Positions 9,501 to 21,367 of a stretch of 57,142 nucleotides of DNA are shown here, piece after piece (position 1 is the stretch's first letter; each line of letters opens with the position of its first letter). A program made the translations under genes and the position numbers. The stretch spans positions 1-57,142 of the forward strand of contig NZ_JARWNW010000151.1 in the NCBI RefSeq assembly GCF_029868325.1. Direction: 5' to 3'. The notes under the pieces are model-generated. The model saw only the letters and a program-made list of their open reading frames with translations. It did no database searches and was not told where the DNA came from. Source of the stretch: Nocardia carnea (GTDB lineage Bacteria; Actinomycetota; Actinomycetes; Mycobacteriales; Mycobacteriaceae).

Positions 9501-12500
9501 GCCCGGAGTTCGAGATCGAACTTGGCGCGGGCGATATCGAGCGCGGCCGCATCCACCGCGAGACCGGGCAGTTCCAGCGTCGGCACCGGGGTGTCCTGCA
9601 CGGTCAGCGCGACCTGGAACAGCGGATGCCGGCCGGTGGCGCGCGGATCGTTACCCAGGGCCGACACCACCTGTTCGAACGGGATATCGGCATGGGCCAG
9701 GGCGGCGAGTTCGGTATCCCGGTCGGCCCGCAGCAGATCGGTGAAAGACCGGGCCGGGTCGACGTCGGAACGCAGCACCAGGGTGTTGACGAACATACCG
9801 ACCAGCTCATCGAGCCGCCGATCGGTACGCCCGGCGACCGGAGTGCCGATGGCGATATCGCGGCCGCCGGTCACCGAACGCAGCAGCACGGCGAGCGCCG
9901 ACCGCAGCAGCATGAACGGGCTCACCCCCTGGGCGCGCGCCAGTTCCGCGAGCGCCGGCCGCATCGGCGCCGGGATCGTGTATCGCACGGTCCCCGCGGT
10001 CTGCTGCGGTTCGGCCGGACGGGGCCGGGTGTAGGGCAGGGGCAGTTCCTCGGGCAGTCCGGCGAGCTGTTCACGCCAGTAGCCGAGTTGCCGGGCGGCG
10101 AGACTGTCCGGGTCGGTGGCGGCGCCGAGATGTTCGCGCTGCCAGAGCCCGAAATCGGCGTACTGCACCTCGAGTGGGCTCCACTCGGGCGCGGAACCGG
10201 CACACCGGGCCTGGTAGGCGAGGGCGAGGTCGCGGGTGAGTGGTGCCAGCGACCAGCCGTCCGCGGCGATATGGTGCACCACCACACCGAGCCGGTACCG
10301 CCGCGCACCGGTGCGCAGCAGGATCGCGCGCAGCGGGGTGCCGGTGGTGAGATCGAAACCGGTCGTCGCCGCCTCGTGCAGCGCCGCGGCGGCACCGGCC
10401 GGATCGGTATCACGGACTTCCAGCGCGGGAAGCGCCCACGTGACGGGCAGGATCCGTTGCTGGGCACCGTTTCCGTCGTCGGGATAGGCGGTGCGCAGGA
10501 CCTCGTGCCGTTCGACGATATCGCTCAGGGCCGAACGCAACGCCGCCACCTCGAGGTCGCCGTCGATATCGAGGACGAAAGCGATGTTGTAGGCGCTGGA
10601 TTCGGGGGCGAAGCGGTTCAGGAACCACAACCGCTGCTGTGGCAGCGACAACGGGATGCGGTCGGGCCGCGGATCCCGGGCGGTCAGCGGCACCCGGACC
10701 GTCACCGGAGTGCGGGTGACGTGCTCGGCCAGCGCCGCCACCGTCGGTGCCTCGAATACGGTCCGCACCGGCAGGTCCACACCGAAACGGTCGTACAGAC
10801 CGCCCACCAGCCGGGTGGCCAGCAGCGAATTACCGCCGAGATCGAAGAAACCGTCCTCCACGCCGGTGACCTCGCGGCCAAGCACCTCGGCGAACGCCTC
10901 GGCGACCCGCCGTTCGAGATCGGTGGCCGGCGGCCGGGAGTTCGCGGTCGCGCTTGCGAAGACCGGTTCCGGTAGCGCCTTGCGGTCGAGCTTGCCGGAG
11001 GGTGCGGTGGGGAATTCCGGCAGCACGGTGACGGCGTCGGGGACCATATAGCCGGGCAGCCGGCCGCGGACCGTGGCCCGCACCCCGGCCGGGTCGATAC
11101 CGGCGTCGGCGACGATATAGGCGGCGAGACGTTGCCGCCCCTGCGGATCCGTATGCACCATGGTCAGCGCGCGGCGCACCCTGGGATGGGTGCGCAGGGC
11201 ATGGTCGATCTCGGACAGTTCGATCCGGAAGCCACGCAGTTTCACCTGATCGTCCGCGCGCCCCAGGAACCGCAGCCGGCCGGACCGGTCGGCCACGACC
11301 AGATCACCGGTGCGGTACATGCGTTCGCCGCGGCGGCCGTACGGGTTGGCCGGGAACCGGGCGGCGGTGAGCGCGTGCCGCCCGTGATATCCGCGGGCCA
11401 CGCCCGGCCCGGACAGGTACAGCTCGCCGGGCGTGCCCGGCGGTACCGGCCGCAACCGAGAGTCGAGAATGAAAAGCCGCATCCCCCGCACCGGATGGCC
11501 GAGCGGTACCGGCCGGCCGGGCCGCATGGGCCCGGACATGGTGGCGGCGACGGTGGCCTCGGACGGACCGTACATATTGTGCATGCGGTACCGGTCGGCC
11601 CAGGTGGCCACCAGTTCGGGCCCGCAGGCCTCACCGCCCACCATGACCGTTTGCAGCCGGTCCAGACCGGCCGGGTCGACGGTGGCCAGCGCGGCGGGCG
11701 TGACGAACGCGTGGGTGATGCGTTCGACCTGCAGGAAGGTGGCGAGTTCGCTGCCGCCGTAGATATGCGGGGGCGCGATCACGACCGTCGCCCCGCAGGA
11801 GAAGCCGAGCAGCAGTTCCAGTACCGACGCGTCGAAACTGGGCGAGGAGAAGTGCAGTGTGCGCGCGGCCGGGGTGACCCCGAACAGGTAGCACTGCTCC
11901 GCGGCGAACGAGGCCAGTCCGCCGTGGGTGACGACCACCGCCTTCGGGGTGCCGGTGGATCCGGAGGTGTAGATCAGATAGGCGGGGTGGATGGTGCGCA
12001 CCGGCCGGATCCGGTCCGCGTCGGTCACCGGCGCGCAGGACATTGCCGCGCACGCGGATTCCAGCGCCGGATCACCGAGCACCAGCCACGGCCGGACAGC
12101 GCCGGGGCGCTCCGGCAGCACCTCGAGCTGATCCGGGCTCGTAACCCCCAGCAGCGCACCGGAATCGGTGAGCATATGCGCGATCCGGTCGCGCGGATAT
12201 CCGGGATCGACCGGTACGTACGCTGCCCCGGTCTTGGCGACGGCCCAGATCGCGGTGATCGCGTCCAGACCGCGCGGCAGTGCGAGCGCGACCACGGCTT
12301 CCGGACCGGCCCCGTACGCGATCAGCAACCGGGCCAGGCGGTTCGCCCGCTCGTCCAGTTCCCGGTAGGTCGTATCGCGGCCCCGGAAACGCACCGCGAT
12401 ACCGTCCGGATCACGGACCGCGGACCGGCCGAGAAGTTCGGCCAGCGATACCGGCGGTTCGGCCGGACCACCCGCCAGCGGTACGAGATTGCCGTATTCG

Positions 12501-15500
12501 CGCCGGTCCAGCACATCGATATCGCCGACCGGGCGCCGCGGTGCGGCCACCGCGGCATCGAGGACCGCGACGAACCGCCGCGCGATCGACTGTACGGTCC
12601 GCTCGTCGAACACATCGGTGGCATAGCCGATTTCGGCGTGCAGTTCACCGCCGGAGTTGTCGTCGTGCACCTCGAGCTGGAGGTCGAACTTCGCGATCCC
12701 GGCATCCAGCGCCATGATCTCGGTCCGCACCCCGGGCAGGTTCAGGTCGATCTCACCGGCGTTGTCGTAGGACAGCATCACCTGAAACAGCGGATGGCGT
12801 GCACCCGAGCGTTCCGGATTCACCACCTCCACGAGCCGCTCGAACGGCACATCGGCGTTGGCGAAGGCATTGAGATCGGTTTCCCGCACGATATCGAGCA
12901 TCCGGTCGAAATCACCGGACGGATCGACCTCGGTGCGCAGGACCAGGGTGTTGACGAACATCCCGACCAGCTCGTCCAGCGCGGGATCGCTGCGACCCGC
13001 GATCGGGGTGCCGATGACGATATCGGTACTGCCGCAGATCCGGGACAGCAGTGTCGCCAGTGCGGCATGCACCACCATGAACATGCTGGCACCGCGGCTG
13101 GCCGCCAGTTCCGCCGCCGCACCGCGGGTGCCGGCCGGGATGGTGAACGCGACCCGCCCGCCCTCGGTGGACCGGTGCGCGGGACGCGGCCGGTCGAGCG
13201 GGAGGTCGAGCTGATCCGGCAGGCCGGCGAGTTCGGCGCGCCAATGGGTGATCTGCCGGCTCAGCGCGCTGGCCGGATCGGATTCCTCACCGAGCAACTC
13301 CCGCTGCCACAACGCGAAATCGGCGTACTGCACGGGCAGCGGTGTCCACCCGGGCGCCATGCCCGCGGCCCGGGCGGTGACCGCGACGGTGAGGTCGCGG
13401 ACCAGCGGCGCCACCGACCAGCCGTCGCCGCAGATATGGTGCAGCACCAGCACCAGCACATGGCAATCGGTGTCGACGGCGTACAGCGCGACCCGGAACG
13501 GGAATTCGGTACGCAGGTCGAACGGCCGCGTCACGAATTCGGCGGCGAGCTCGCGGACTCCGTCGGCCGCGACCTCCACCGGCTCGAGTGTCAGCGGTAC
13601 CTCCGCGAGCGGATGCACCAACTGCTGCGGGCCCTCCCCCAGATCGGGGAAGGTGGTGCGCAGGCTTTCGTGCCGTTCGAGCACATCACGCAGACCGGCG
13701 CGCAGCACATCGATATCGAGGTTGCCGTCCAGCTGCACGGCCAGCGGCATGTTGTAGGCGGCGGCGTGTTCGGCGAACCGGTTGAGGATCCACAGCCGCT
13801 GCTGCGCCGGGGAGAGCGGAATCCGTTCGGGGCGTGCCACCGGAACGAGCCGCGGGGAAGTGAGATCCGGTTCGTGCACGGTGAACCGGTCGGTTAGCGC
13901 GGCGATACTTCCGGCTTCGAACAGGTCGCGGATCGTCAGGGCGGTCCCGAGCGCAGTGTTGATCCGCGCCACCGCCCGCGCGGCCACCAACGAGTTGCCA
14001 CCCAATTCGAAGAAGCCGTCCTCGATACCGACCTCGGGCACACCGAGCAGTTCGGCGAAGATCGCGGCCAGTACCTCTTCGACCTCCGTGCGCGGCGCGG
14101 TCCGCACCCGGTCGCCGGTGGGTCCGGGCGCCGGCAGTGCGGACCGATCGATCTTGCCGTTGCTGTTGAGCGGTAGTTCGGGTAGCGCGGTCACCGTCGC
14201 GGGGACCATATAACCCGGAAGCGTGCGTGCCAGCCGGGCCCGCAGCTCAGCGGTATCGAGCTCCTCATCACCGCGGACCACCACATAGGCGGCCAGCTGG
14301 TCACCCGCCGGGGTCGCGTGCGCGATGCAGACTGCGCGCGCGATCCGCTCGTCGTCCAGCAGTGCCGCCTCGATTTCGCCGAGCTCGATCCGCAGCCCGC
14401 GGATCTTCACCTGGAAATCGGTGCGGCCCAGGTATTCCAGGACGCCGTGGCGCGTATCCCCCAGCTGCCAGCGCGCCAGATCGCCGGTCCGGTACATCCG
14501 CTCGCCGGTATGGAACGGGTCGGCGACGAACCGTTCGGCAGTCAACGGGGCCTGCCCGAGATATCCACGCGCCAGCTGCACGCCGGACAGATACAGCTCG
14601 CCCACCGCACCGGGAGCTACCGGGCGCAGCGCATGGTCGAGCACATAGGTCCGGGTGTTCCACACCGGTGCACCGATCGGCACGGTCACCGGATCCGGCG
14701 GGCACTCCCAATAGGTCACATCGACCGCGGCCTCGGTGGGGCCGTACAGGTTGTGCAGCTGCGGTACGGGCAGCGCCGCCCGGAAATCACGAACCGTGGC
14801 GGGCGGCAACGCTTCCCCGCTGCAGAAGACACGCCGCAGCGTGACACAGTCGCCCACCTCGGTATCGGTGACGAAGACCGAGAGCATGGACGGTACGAAA
14901 TGTGCCGTGGTGACCTGTTCTTCGCGGATGAGCCGGGCCAGATAGGCCGGGTCACGATGGCCGTCGGGCCGGGCCACCACCAGCCGGGCTCCGGTCTGCA
15001 ACGGCCAGAAGAATTCCCAGACCGAGACGTCGAAGGTCGCCGGGGTCTTCTGCAACACCGCGTCGGTGTGATCGAGCGGATATTCGTGCTGCATCCAGCT
15101 CAGCCGGTTCACGATCGCGCGGTGGGTGACGCCGACGCCTTTCGGGGTGCCGGTGGACCCGGAGGTGTAGAGCAGATACGCGAGGTGATCGCCGCGCAGC
15201 GGTACGGTCCGCTCGCTGTCGGTGATCGGCGCCGGGTCCCATTCGGACAGGTCGACCGTATCGACGGTGATCGCCGCGATGGTGCCGGGCAGGGCCAGAC
15301 CGTCGCGGGCGGCGGCCAGCAGGGCGACGGGCCGGGCCCGATGGACGATCTGTTCCAGCCGCTGGACCGGATGTTCGGGATCCAGCGGCAGATAGGCGGC
15401 GCCCGACTTGATCACGGCGTACATCGCGACCACCAGATCGAGGCTGCGGCGCAGACACAGGGCCACTACCTGTTCCGGTCCTGCTCCTTGCGCGATCAGC

Positions 15501-17038
15501 AGGCGCGCCAGCCGGTTCGCGCGGGCGTCGAGTTCCCGGTAGGTGAGCGCCGTGCCCTCGAATCGCACGGCCTCGGCATCCGGGGTGCGCGCCGCGCGAT
15601 CGGCGAAAATACTTGCCAGCGTGGCGGGTTCCACCTCGGCGGCGGTGTCGTTCCAGGTGTGCAGGACCTGCCGGTGCTCGGTCTCGGTGAGCGCGGTCAG
15701 CTCCCGCACGGGGGTGTCACGCGCACTACTGAGGAAGCGATCCAGGAAATCCAGGTAGCGCCGGCGATGGGCGGCGACTTCGGCCGCGCTGTAGAGCTGC
15801 GGATTGGCCTCGAAATCGAGATGGATGCCGTCACCGTCACTGTTGTAGAGGTTGACCGAAAGGTCCTCGACCGGCCCCGTCGCCAGAACATGCACGGAAA
15901 CGTCGAGGTCGGCGAACCGCAGCGGCCGGGCGAAGAGCATGATGTTGATCATCGGACCGAAGAACCCGCGGGTATCACGGTCGTATCCGCAATCGCGGCG
16001 GATATCGTCGTGCCGGTAGCGCTGATGGCGTAGCGCCCCGGTGATCTGGCCACCCACGGCACGCACCACATCGTCGAGGGTGGTGGCGGGGCCGAACCGG
16101 ATTCGCAGCGGCACCACATTCGATACGACGCCCGCCGAACGGCGCAGCGATACCGTGGTGCGCGCCGATACCGGCAGGCTCAGCACCACATCGTTCTGCC
16201 CGGTCATCGCCCGCACATAGCAGGCCATCGCGGCGGCGAACAGCACCGGATTCGAGGAATCGCGCTGTTCGGCGGCAGCGACGACCGCGGCCTCCGTATC
16301 CTCGCTCAGGACACCCGTTGCCAGCCGGCGGCCCGCGATCGCCGTGGCCGGCGCGTTGGTCACGGTGGACAGGCTGACGACTTCGCCGGCCCCGTCGAGC
16401 ACCTCTTTCCAGTACGCGCCGTCGGCGGCGCGGCGCTGCGAGTTCCGGTAGTCGATCTCGCCGGCGTACAGCTCGGCCAGCGGCGTCGCCCGCGAAACCG
16501 CCGGTTCGCGGCCCTCCGCGTAGGCGGTGTAGATCTCGGAGGTGCGGATCAGCGCGTTCATCGCGCCGTAGCCGTCGAGCACGATGTGGTGGACGCGGGA
16601 GTACCAGATGTAATCGCGCTCCCCCGTACGCAGAACGGCGTTGAAGACCAGCGGATCGCGGTCGATATCGATCGGCGTGCGGGTATCGTCGTGCATCCAG
16701 CGCAACGCCGCGGCATGCGGGTCGGGCTCGTCACGCAGGTCCAGCCGGGCCCAGCCGGGCCGCGACGTGGGGTCGACCACCTGATGCGGTACACCGTCCA
16801 CCTGCACGATGCGCTGCAGCCCCACTTCGGTTTCCACACCGAAGCGTTCGATCGCGTACAGCAGCAGGCCCGGGTCCAGATCACCGTGGAACTCCACATA
16901 TTCGGCGATGATGAGAGGGATTTCCGGCTGAATCCGCTGGGCGTACCACATTGCGGTCTGTGCCGGTGTGAGCGGAAAGGGTGCGGCCGAAAGCTCTGCC
17001 GACGAACCGTTATCGACCCCGGTGGCCGACGATCTCAT
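3539..17038 (-). CDS. Four-module non-ribosomal peptide synthetase with terminal thioesterase
   Basis: A 4,499-residue single-chain NRPS, C-A-T-C-A-T-C-A-T-C-A-T-TE. Condensation histidine motifs lie near residues 151 (HHIVLDG), 1200 (HHICGDG), 2257 (HHIAADG) and 3315 (HHIAMDG). Phosphopantetheine serines (GGNSL) lie near 1017, 2072, 3127 and 4190, and the thioesterase occupies about 4240-4499 with GWSLGG. The first C domain has the HHxxxDGYG form seen in EntF/DhbF-like enzymes. A1 has the specificity residues D-V-W-H-F-S-L-V-D, which match EntF and predict serine. A2 to A4 read about D-A-L-F-M-G-M-V-A, D-A-L-F-M-G-A-V-V and D-A-L-F-L-G-V-I-V; they resemble each other and I do not assign a substrate. 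There is no epimerisation or methyltransferase domain. No MbtH, PPTase, aryl-acid or acyl-CoA ligase gene lies nearby. ATG at 17038 has GGAG six bases upstream; a TTG lies one codon earlier. Confidence 0.97.
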   Translation of the reverse strand: MRSSATGVDNGSSAELSAAPFPLTPAQTAMWYAQRIQPEIPLIIAEYVEFHGDLDPGLLLYAIERFGVETEVGLQRIVQVDGVPHQVVDPTSRPGWARLDLRDEPDPHAAALRWMHDDTRTPIDIDRDPLVFNAVLRTGERDYIWYSRVHHIVLDGYGAMNALIRTSEIYTAYAEGREPAVSRATPLAELYAGEIDYRNSQRRAADGAYWKEVLDGAGEVVSLSTVTNAPATAIAGRRLATGVLSEDTEAAVVAAAEQRDSSNPVLFAAAMACYVRAMTGQNDVVLSLPVSARTTVSLRRSAGVVSNVVPLRIRFGPATTLDDVVRAVGGQITGALRHQRYRHDDIRRDCGYDRDTRGFFGPMINIMLFARPLRFADLDVSVHVLATGPVEDLSVNLYNSDGDGIHLDFEANPQLYSAAEVAAHRRRYLDFLDRFLSSARDTPVRELTALTETEHRQVLHTWNDTAAEVEPATLASIFADRAARTPDAEAVRFEGTALTYRELDARANRLARLLIAQGAGPEQVVALCLRRSLDLVVAMYAVIKSGAAYLPLDPEHPVQRLEQIVHRARPVALLAAARDGLALPGTIAAITVDTVDLSEWDPAPITDSERTVPLRGDHLAYLLYTSGSTGTPKGVGVTHRAIVNRLSWMQHEYPLDHTDAVLQKTPATFDVSVWEFFWPLQTGARLVVARPDGHRDPAYLARLIREEQVTTAHFVPSMLSVFVTDTEVGDCVTLRRVFCSGEALPPATVRDFRAALPVPQLHNLYGPTEAAVDVTYWECPPDPVTVPIGAPVWNTRTYVLDHALRPVAPGAVGELYLSGVQLARGYLGQAPLTAERFVADPFHTGERMYRTGDLARWQLGDTRHGVLEYLGRTDFQVKIRGLRIELGEIEAALLDDERIARAVCIAHATPAGDQLAAYVVVRGDEELDTAELRARLARTLPGYMVPATVTALPELPLNSNGKIDRSALPAPGPTGDRVRTAPRTEVEEVLAAIFAELLGVPEVGIEDGFFELGGNSLVAARAVARINTALGTALTIRDLFEAGSIAALTDRFTVHEPDLTSPRLVPVARPERIPLSPAQQRLWILNRFAEHAAAYNMPLAVQLDGNLDIDVLRAGLRDVLERHESLRTTFPDLGEGPQQLVHPLAEVPLTLEPVEVAADGVRELAAEFVTRPFDLRTEFPFRVALYAVDTDCHVLVLVLHHICGDGWSVAPLVRDLTVAVTARAAGMAPGWTPLPVQYADFALWQRELLGEESDPASALSRQITHWRAELAGLPDQLDLPLDRPRPAHRSTEGGRVAFTIPAGTRGAAAELAASRGASMFMVVHAALATLLSRICGSTDIVIGTPIAGRSDPALDELVGMFVNTLVLRTEVDPSGDFDRMLDIVRETDLNAFANADVPFERLVEVVNPERSGARHPLFQVMLSYDNAGEIDLNLPGVRTEIMALDAGIAKFDLQLEVHDDNSGGELHAEIGYATDVFDERTVQSIARRFVAVLDAAVAAPRRPVGDIDVLDRREYGNLVPLAGGPAEPPVSLAELLGRSAVRDPDGIAVRFRGRDTTYRELDERANRLARLLIAYGAGPEAVVALALPRGLDAITAIWAVAKTGAAYVPVDPGYPRDRIAHMLTDSGALLGVTSPDQLEVLPERPGAVRPWLVLGDPALESACAAMSCAPVTDADRIRPVRTIHPAYLIYTSGSTGTPKAVVVTHGGLASFAAEQCYLFGVTPAARTLHFSSPSFDASVLELLLGFSCGATVVIAPPHIYGGSELATFLQVERITHAFVTPAALATVDPAGLDRLQTVMVGGEACGPELVATWADRYRMHNMYGPSEATVAATMSGPMRPGRPVPLGHPVRGMRLFILDSRLRPVPPGTPGELYLSGPGVARGYHGRHALTAARFPANPYGRRGERMYRTGDLVVADRSGRLRFLGRADDQVKLRGFRIELSEIDHALRTHPRVRRALTMVHTDPQGRQRLAAYIVADAGIDPAGVRATVRGRLPGYMVPDAVTVLPEFPTAPSGKLDRKALPEPVFASATANSRPPATDLERRVAEAFAEVLGREVTGVEDGFFDLGGNSLLATRLVGGLYDRFGVDLPVRTVFEAPTVAALAEHVTRTPVTVRVPLTARDPRPDRIPLSLPQQRLWFLNRFAPESSAYNIAFVLDIDGDLEVAALRSALSDIVERHEVLRTAYPDDGNGAQQRILPVTWALPALEVRDTDPAGAAAALHEAATTGFDLTTGTPLRAILLRTGARRYRLGVVVHHIAADGWSLAPLTRDLALAYQARCAGSAPEWSPLEVQYADFGLWQREHLGAATDPDSLAARQLGYWREQLAGLPEELPLPYTRPRPAEPQQTAGTVRYTIPAPMRPALAELARAQGVSPFMLLRSALAVLLRSVTGGRDIAIGTPVAGRTDRRLDELVGMFVNTLVLRSDVDPARSFTDLLRADRDTELAALAHADIPFEQVVSALGNDPRATGRHPLFQVALTVQDTPVPTLELPGLAVDAAALDIARAKFDLELRAGDLDAGELEFVYADELFDEATVHTLADRFLRVLATVAARPDIAVGDIDTRTDSERATYSPARGPVPGIPRTLAGLFASTVLAHSARPALYAEDTVLTYAELDRRANRLARALIGRGLGAGDRVALGLTRSADSVTAMLAIAKSGAAFVPVDPNYPVERVAHMLADSGCTVGISRAGHADTLRAAGGDHIDWLLLDTPAGRRETGVPADPVTDADRVRPVRVTDPAYLIYTSGSTGKPKGVTATHGSLADLADEFRDRLAITPGARTLHFSSPSFDAAVLDLLLAIGPGAAMVIVPPEVYGGDELAELMTRSEVTHTFITPAALATIDPDRWPLPRLRGLMVGGEHVGPELVARWAPGRRMFNAYGPTETTVVVSVTPVAPDRPAGLASLIRGVRAVVLDERLRPVPTGVPGELYLGGPGLAQGYHERFGLTAGRFVADPYGPAGARMYRTGDVVRWTTEGDLRYLGRSDNQVKMRGFRIELGEITGALTAHPAVHFAHTEVRRVAGVDRLVAYVQPADADRRPEPEELREYLAQRLPRHMVPTAFTLLDEIPLTPVGKLDIAALPEPQALPTGSAGRAPQTATERLVASVMGDLVDAPVTDTGDNFFEIGGNSLLATQLVGRLEAATGVRLAVRSVFTAPTVAELAARLDGENSGAGGPALERRERPARIPLSPAQQRLWFLNRFGGADPAATPGAYNVPVVLRLRGPLDRTALATALHTVQEQHETLRTVFPEIDGEPTQVVRDLPGAAVALQTPVTEGDPRPDIERFIAPGFDLSTQIPLRAGLFVVAPDDHILVLVVHHIAMDGWSLEPLAAGVAEAYRTVRLGAEPRPDTEQLQYIDYTLWQRELLGDEDDPNSVISGQLGYWRNALDGLPELLAVPADRPRPPVPSYRGGTVEERLDARAHRDLRDLAARHNVSVFMVLHAALAVLLHRLTGSGDIAVGSPVAGRGHPELDRMIGMFVNTLVLRTPVDSGRQFTELLETVREADLDAFAHAELPFERLVEVLNPVRSQSHHPLFQVMLSVRDEPVRALELPGLSIEAMDIDAGIAKFDLQFTLTECRAEDRSPDGIAVAVNYSADLFDEPTAARLGRRLVRLLAAIAADPSVIIGDLELLEPAEWSALAPLRRADPDQPVTLPEVFAAAASADRQAVALAAAGVEVTYDALDRWSNRLARVLIGYGVGPETLVALGIPRTVESVATVLAVTKTGAAFVPVDPGYPAARISHMLTDSVAALGLTLAEYRPQLVGEVQWLALDDPDFREEVLDASSAPITDAERNGPLRMDNPAYVIYTSGSTGTPKGVVVTHRGLSNFAAETAQRFDVRPDSRILHFATPSFDAAMLDLLFALGGGATLVLTPPGVVGGTELARVLIAERITHAFITTAALATVDPAGITDFQHVLVGGEALPAEVVARWAPGRNLHNVYGPTETTIVTVVSQPLVPAGPIPIGEPIRGVAAMVLDSRLRPAPLGVTGELYLAGGALARGYHDRPGLTAQRFVANPYGKPGERMYRTGDLVRIRTGAAGGPGDIEYVGRTDHQVKIRGFRIELGEIDAALSRHPAVEFSHTAGHRTPAGATALVSYVKAAPDTTAAELTAHLSEYVPNYMVPQSIMLIDRLPLTPVGKLDRAALPEPVFSAVEGYRAPANPIEATLCEIFAEVLEVERVGTADGFFELGGNSLLATKVVAQAREAGFDLPMQLLFGESTPAALAARLGDGTASDAMDLALVPLLPLRPDSGSGRAPLFCVHPAIGLSWCYAGLLAELPADQPVYGLQAPQAAGEPGFSSIAEVAENYLTHIRSVQPHGPYQLLGWSLGGLIAHEIAVRLQADGEEVESLTMLDSYRLSDDLAGQAMPTITEILGEFGGDLVVDGAEPTLAEAAELLRSRPGPFAALTLEHLERLYAGYADGTVQANGFRPGVFDGDLLFFAAATDPVNRATPDRHPGAWKEFVTGTVTAHEIECTHAEMTTAQSLAVIGPVLREHLRARLHT

Positions 17039-17412
17039 CAATCACTCCGTTCTACAGCTCGACACTCCCCGAACAGCCCACGGCCGGCCGATACCGGTCG
17101 TGGGTGTGATTCACGACTGGTTATTCGGAGCGTCACCTTGAATGGATTGGCAGTCGAAACCGAATGGTTACCTGGAGCCGGAACAGCCTTCGGACGACGA
17201 TGTCCGAATTCCGGCGCAGTCCTACACTTCCAGGCGGAATTCCGCCTCACTTCTTACCCGGCGGCCCGGGCGTTGCCTAGATACTACGCACTGCGAGCGG
17301 GTCTGTTTACCCTCTGCCGACAAAAAATAAACCGGTCACTTGCGGTTACTGCATCGATGGTCGGCGAAGATCCGGCAAACCTGCCTTCGTGGGCGGCGAA
17401 CAGGTCCATCGC
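17039..17412. other. NRPS upstream region with a 16-bp palindrome
   Basis: This 374-bp gap separates the end of lnt from the NRPS start, both on the minus strand, and should hold the NRPS promoter. It contains a perfect palindrome, AGGCGGAATTCCGCCT at 17233-17248, and an A/T-rich patch at 17319-17335. I found no convincing -35/-10 pair and no IdeR/DmdR-type iron box, so the sequence does not show iron control. The palindrome is the best operator candidate for the NRPS operon. Confidence 0.45.
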
Positions 17413-19074
17413 TCAGGCGCGAACGGCGGTCTCCAGCCCGTTCACACTTCGCCGACCCACCCGCCGGCGGACCAGTTCGGCCACCACACCCGCCACTGTC
17501 ACGAGCACAACGGCCAGTTCCGGCCACGGCCCGAGAGCTGTCGCCGGAGTGGTCGAGGTACGCAGCGGAACCTCCGCGACCAGCGCTTCCGGCACGAACA
17601 ACGCGCTTTCCTGCCGAACGCTTCCGTCGGCGGCGATGATCGCACTGACGCCCGAGGTCGCCGCGACAACCAGGGACCGCCCGTGCTCCACCGCCCGCAC
17701 CCTGGACATCGCAAGTTGCTGGTAGGTCATTTCACTGTCACCGAAAGTCGCATTATTCGTCGGCACTGCCAGCAATTGCGCGCCGGACTGCAGCGAATCC
17801 CGGAAAGCCCGGTCGAAAGCAACCTCGTAACAGGTTGCTATCCCGATTTCCGTACCTGAAGCCCGAATTGTTCCGTCACCGTGACCCGGCACGAAGTAAC
17901 CGGCCCGGTCCGCATAGTCGGAAAAGAGCCGGAAGAAACCGCGCATCGGCAGGTATTCGCCGAAAGGCTGTACTATTTTTTTGTCGTGCCGCTCCCCCGG
18001 TCCGCCCTCTGCGGTCCAGACCATTACCGAATTCGTTGTGGTGCGGTCGCCGTTCACCAGTACCGCGCCCACCAAAATCGGCGCCGAGATGCGGCGCGCG
18101 GCTTCGGAGATCAGCGCGGCGGCGTCGGGATTGCGTAACGGGTCGATATCCGAGGAGTTTTCGGGCCACACGACCACATCCGGGGCCGGAAACCGACCGG
18201 CCGCCACCTCATCGGCGAGCTGTTCGGTCCGCCGGACGTGGTTGTCGAGGACCGCCCGGCGCTGGGCGTTGAAATCCAGGCCCAGGCGCGGCACGCTGCC
18301 CTGGATCGCCGCCACCGTCAGGGTGCTGTCCCCCGCCATCGGCGCCGGCAACGCCGCGCGCAGGCCGAGACCGGCCACGGGGAGCAGCAGGCAGCCCAGT
18401 GCGGCGGCGATCGGGGCCGCCCGGCGCCCGCGCGCCACCGCTTCGGAGGTTGCTTTCGGCTCATGGTCACCGAGGAGTTCGTGACGGACCGCCCACAGGA
18501 CTGCCGCGGCGCACGTGCCGCTGAGCGCGACGGCGAAACTCACCAGCGGCGCCCCACCGAGCATCGCCAGCGGCAGAAACCATCCGTCGGCCTGACCGAA
18601 TGCCAGGCGACCCCACGGGAACCCGCCGAACGGGAAACTCGACCTACCCCATTCCGTCGCGGTCCAGGCCAGCGCGACCCACACCGGCCAGCCGGGCAAC
18701 CGGCCGAGCAGCCGGGCCAGTACCCCGAACAACCCCACATACACCGCGCACGCGGTCGACAGCGCGATCCACGGCACCGGGCCCACGTAGATACCGGTCC
18801 ACGGCAGCAACGGGAGAAAGAACCCGAGACCGGCGAGGAAGCCGTAGCCGAAACCGGACCGCAACCCGGTCCCGCTCCGCAGCACCAGCGTCAGCACCGC
18901 GATCCCCACAGGTGCGAGGAACCACCACGGCCGCGGCGGGAAGCTGCCGAACAGCAGCAGTCCCGACACCACCGCGGCGAGCGAGCGCATCACCGCGGGA
19001 TAGCGGCCGAGCCGGCCGGAGTACCTGCCCAGCCGCTCGGACCACCTGTTCGCTGTCCTGACACCCTGTTCCAC
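17413..19074 (-). CDS. lnt: Apolipoprotein N-acyltransferase
   Basis: A 553-residue membrane enzyme that N-acylates the N-terminal cysteine of lipoproteins. About seven hydrophobic segments occupy residues 30-245, followed by a periplasmic nitrilase-fold domain. The Lnt catalytic triad is visible: Glu305 in VVWPENSSD, Lys365 in KKIVQPFGEYLP and Cys415 in GIATCYEVAF. A last hydrophobic segment near the C-terminus anchors the domain. I chose the GTG at 19074, which has AGGA seven bases upstream; the frame is open to 19146. In M. tuberculosis, ppm1 joins an Lnt domain to a polyprenol-phosphate-mannose synthase. Here the mannosyltransferase part is neither fused nor directly downstream, and the NRPS operon follows instead. 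Confidence 0.93.
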   Translation of the reverse strand: MEQGVRTANRWSERLGRYSGRLGRYPAVMRSLAAVVSGLLLFGSFPPRPWWFLAPVGIAVLTLVLRSGTGLRSGFGYGFLAGLGFFLPLLPWTGIYVGPVPWIALSTACAVYVGLFGVLARLLGRLPGWPVWVALAWTATEWGRSSFPFGGFPWGRLAFGQADGWFLPLAMLGGAPLVSFAVALSGTCAAAVLWAVRHELLGDHEPKATSEAVARGRRAAPIAAALGCLLLPVAGLGLRAALPAPMAGDSTLTVAAIQGSVPRLGLDFNAQRRAVLDNHVRRTEQLADEVAAGRFPAPDVVVWPENSSDIDPLRNPDAAALISEAARRISAPILVGAVLVNGDRTTTNSVMVWTAEGGPGERHDKKIVQPFGEYLPMRGFFRLFSDYADRAGYFVPGHGDGTIRASGTEIGIATCYEVAFDRAFRDSLQSGAQLLAVPTNNATFGDSEMTYQQLAMSRVRAVEHGRSLVVAATSGVSAIIAADGSVRQESALFVPEALVAEVPLRTSTTPATALGPWPELAVVLVTVAGVVAELVRRRVGRRSVNGLETAVRA

Positions 19075-19683
19075 ACCTACATCCTGTCGTTTCCTCGATC
19101 CGGTGCCGTTCCCGCCCCACCACCGGGCGATCCACCGGGACGGCACCGCCGCTTGTCACCGTCACCGAGCGCTCCGCCGGAGATCATCCCGGCTCTGCTT
19201 GCGGACGGACCGCGGACATCGGTGACGAGCGGTAATGGGGGCGGGCCGCCGTGGTCCCCGGCCCGATTCGGCCGTGACCTCCTCGACCACCGCCAGCAGA
19301 CCTCGGGCACATGCCAGCCGAGCGCCGCACCGATCCTGCCAATTATCCGGCAGCTGACAGGCGCCTCGGCGGCGGCCGGGTCCCGCGGCGAGCGTGCGGC
19401 CTCCTACTCCGCTGCTCGGAGGAGCCCTGCGGCAATCCGGTTTCGGCTCGTTCCGGGATGACACAGACAGTGGTGGAGCTCGTCGATCAGAGCGTGCCGG
19501 GCGTGAACAGAACGACGGCCGAGATACGCGGTGCGGCCACCAGCGCGTACAACCGGCGCCGACACGTCGGCCGGTGAAAGGCCGGCCGGATGAGCATTTG
19601 CGATGGGTGCGTCCTGACCGGCGGACCACGCAGCGACTACTCGCACACACCGCGATCAGCCGAACACGCCCCTGGGCCTCGGG
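19075..19683. other. 609-bp gap with no recognised feature
   Basis: The region between the start of lnt and the stop of the amidohydrolase gene, both on the minus strand, should contain the lnt promoter. Open frames exist on both strands, but their translations are arginine/proline-rich high-GC shadow composition without ribosome binding sites. I see no gene, hairpin or repeat that I can support. Confidence 0.5.
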
Positions 19684-21282
19684 TCACCCGGTGTAGATGG
19701 TCGTGCCCTCGTGCACGGTCCGCACGCAGCGGGGCAGGTCGGCGCCGGGGGTGAGCGGCGGCAGGCCCGGGACCCGGGAGCGGGGATCGGTGGACCAGCG
19801 CTGCACGGAATCCGCGGGTGCGGTGACCACGAGCTCGTCGGCTTCCCAGACCGCATACGAGGCGGGTGCACCCGGTACCAGCGTGCCGGCGACACCGTCA
19901 CGGACTCCTCCTGCCCGCCATGCACCTCGGGTGGCCGCGGCGAAGGCAGCCCGGGGCGAGAGGCCGTGCCCGGGGGTGCGGTGATGCACGGCCGCCCGGA
20001 TGGCGGCCCACGGGTCCAATGCCGTGACCGGGGCATCGGAGCCGATGGCCAGCGACACTCCGGCCGCGGCCATGGCGGCGAACGGGTTCAGCGCCGCCGC
20101 CCGGGTGACGCCCAGGCGTTCGGCGTACATACCGTCGGTCCCGCCCCATTCGCGGTCGAACACGGGTTGCACGCTGGCGATGACGCCCCAGCTGGAAAGG
20201 GCCTCGATCTGCGCACTGTCGAGCAGTTCGGCATGTTCGATGCGATGCCCGCGGGCCGCGACGGCGGGACCACCGAGGTCCGCGACGACCTGCCCGATTC
20301 CGGCGACGACCGCGTCCATGGCGGCATCACCGATCGCATGGAACCCGGCCTGCACACCGGCTTCGGTGCAGGCGCGCACATGGTCGGCGATCTGCGCGGC
20401 ATCCAGGTAGGAGACGCCGGTTCCGGGCGCGTCCGAGTAGGGGTCGCGTAACCACGCGGTATGCGAGCCCAGCGAACCGTCGACGAAAAGGTCCCCGGCC
20501 AAACCGTGCGCGCCGAGATCGTGCAGCAGGTCCCGCGCCTCGCCGGCGGTGCGGACCGCCTGCCCCCAGTACGCCCGTACCTGGACGCCGTGCTCGAAGG
20601 CGAGCAGTTCGCGCAGATCGGTTTCTCCTTCTATATCGGGGCCGGCGCATTCGTGCACCGCGACCACCCCGCGTGCGGCCGCGATATCCAGCGCGGTCCG
20701 CCGCGCCGCATCCCGCTGCTCCCGGGTGAGCAGGGACCGGGCTGCCGCCCGGACCAGATGGTGGGCGTCCGCACGGACCGGTTCACCGGCCCGGTACCCG
20801 GCCGCGTCCCCCAGCCCCGGGACCGTATCGAGCAGCGCCGAGGAAGCCACTGCCGAATGACCGTCGATCCGCGCCAGATACACCGGGCGACCACGCGGCA
20901 CGGCGGCATCTATATCGGCAACGGTCGGCGGGCGGCCTTCCGGCCAGCGCGTTTCATCCCAGCCGTCGGCCAGGATCACCCCGTCGGGCCGGGCCGCGGC
21001 GAACGCCGCCACCAGTTCCAGACACTGCGCCAGCGAGTTCGCTTCGGACAGGTCGAGCCCCGACCGCTGCAGTCCGTACGCGGTGGTGTGCAGGTGTGGC
21101 TCGACGAATGCCGGGGTCACCAGCGCGCCGTCGAGGTCGATCACCTCGGCCTCGGGGTGCAGGGCCCGCCCCACATGATCGGCGCCCAGCCACACCACCA
21201 CCCCGTCGGTGACCGCGAGCGCCGTGGCATCGGGTGCGCTCGCACTGTAGATCCGACCTCCGACCAGCAGCTGCGTACTCAC
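19684..21282 (-). CDS. YtcJ-like metal-dependent amidohydrolase
   Basis: A 532-residue protein of the amidohydrolase superfamily, YtcJ/AepA-like branch. The N-terminal beta-sandwich strands (VGGRIYSASAPDATALAV) are followed by the metal-binding motif EPHLHTT. Later come GFHAIGDAAMD, the HRIEHAELLD metal-ligand region and SDAPVTALDPWAAI near the C-terminus, then the usual amidohydrolase end. No signal peptide is seen. The start is GTG at 21282; a longer frame exists but would overlap the divergent PPOX gene region. Such proteins hydrolyse amide-like bonds, but the substrate cannot be read from the sequence. It stands head to head with the PPOX gene, with 85 bp between starts that presumably hold both promoters. 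Confidence 0.85.
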   Translation of the reverse strand: MSTQLLVGGRIYSASAPDATALAVTDGVVVWLGADHVGRALHPEAEVIDLDGALVTPAFVEPHLHTTAYGLQRSGLDLSEANSLAQCLELVAAFAAARPDGVILADGWDETRWPEGRPPTVADIDAAVPRGRPVYLARIDGHSAVASSALLDTVPGLGDAAGYRAGEPVRADAHHLVRAAARSLLTREQRDAARRTALDIAAARGVVAVHECAGPDIEGETDLRELLAFEHGVQVRAYWGQAVRTAGEARDLLHDLGAHGLAGDLFVDGSLGSHTAWLRDPYSDAPGTGVSYLDAAQIADHVRACTEAGVQAGFHAIGDAAMDAVVAGIGQVVADLGGPAVAARGHRIEHAELLDSAQIEALSSWGVIASVQPVFDREWGGTDGMYAERLGVTRAAALNPFAAMAAAGVSLAIGSDAPVTALDPWAAIRAAVHHRTPGHGLSPRAAFAAATRGAWRAGGVRDGVAGTLVPGAPASYAVWEADELVVTAPADSVQRWSTDPRSRVPGLPPLTPGADLPRCVRTVHEGTTIYTG

Positions 21283-21367
21283 GGTGGACCAGTCTGCCGC
21301 ACCCGCCCGCGCACACTGCGACCGGTCGTGCCCGGCGGCCGGCGGTCCGGCCAATTACCCTGCGTAC

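Noticed and set aside
4265..10975. A 2,236-codon open frame on the plus strand opposite the NRPS
   Set aside because: It is the antisense mirror of the NRPS codon pattern in GC-rich DNA; its translation is rich in Gly, Arg, His and Gln without domains and has no ribosome binding site.
11132..16033. Further long plus-strand frames opposite the NRPS (11132-13897 and 14318-16033)
   Set aside because: Same reason: composition and reading phase follow the minus-strand synthetase codons.
17039..17412. IdeR/DmdR iron box for the NRPS operon
   Set aside because: No sequence close to the TTAGGTTAGCCTAACCTAA consensus was found, so siderophore regulation is not supported despite the EntF-like first module.
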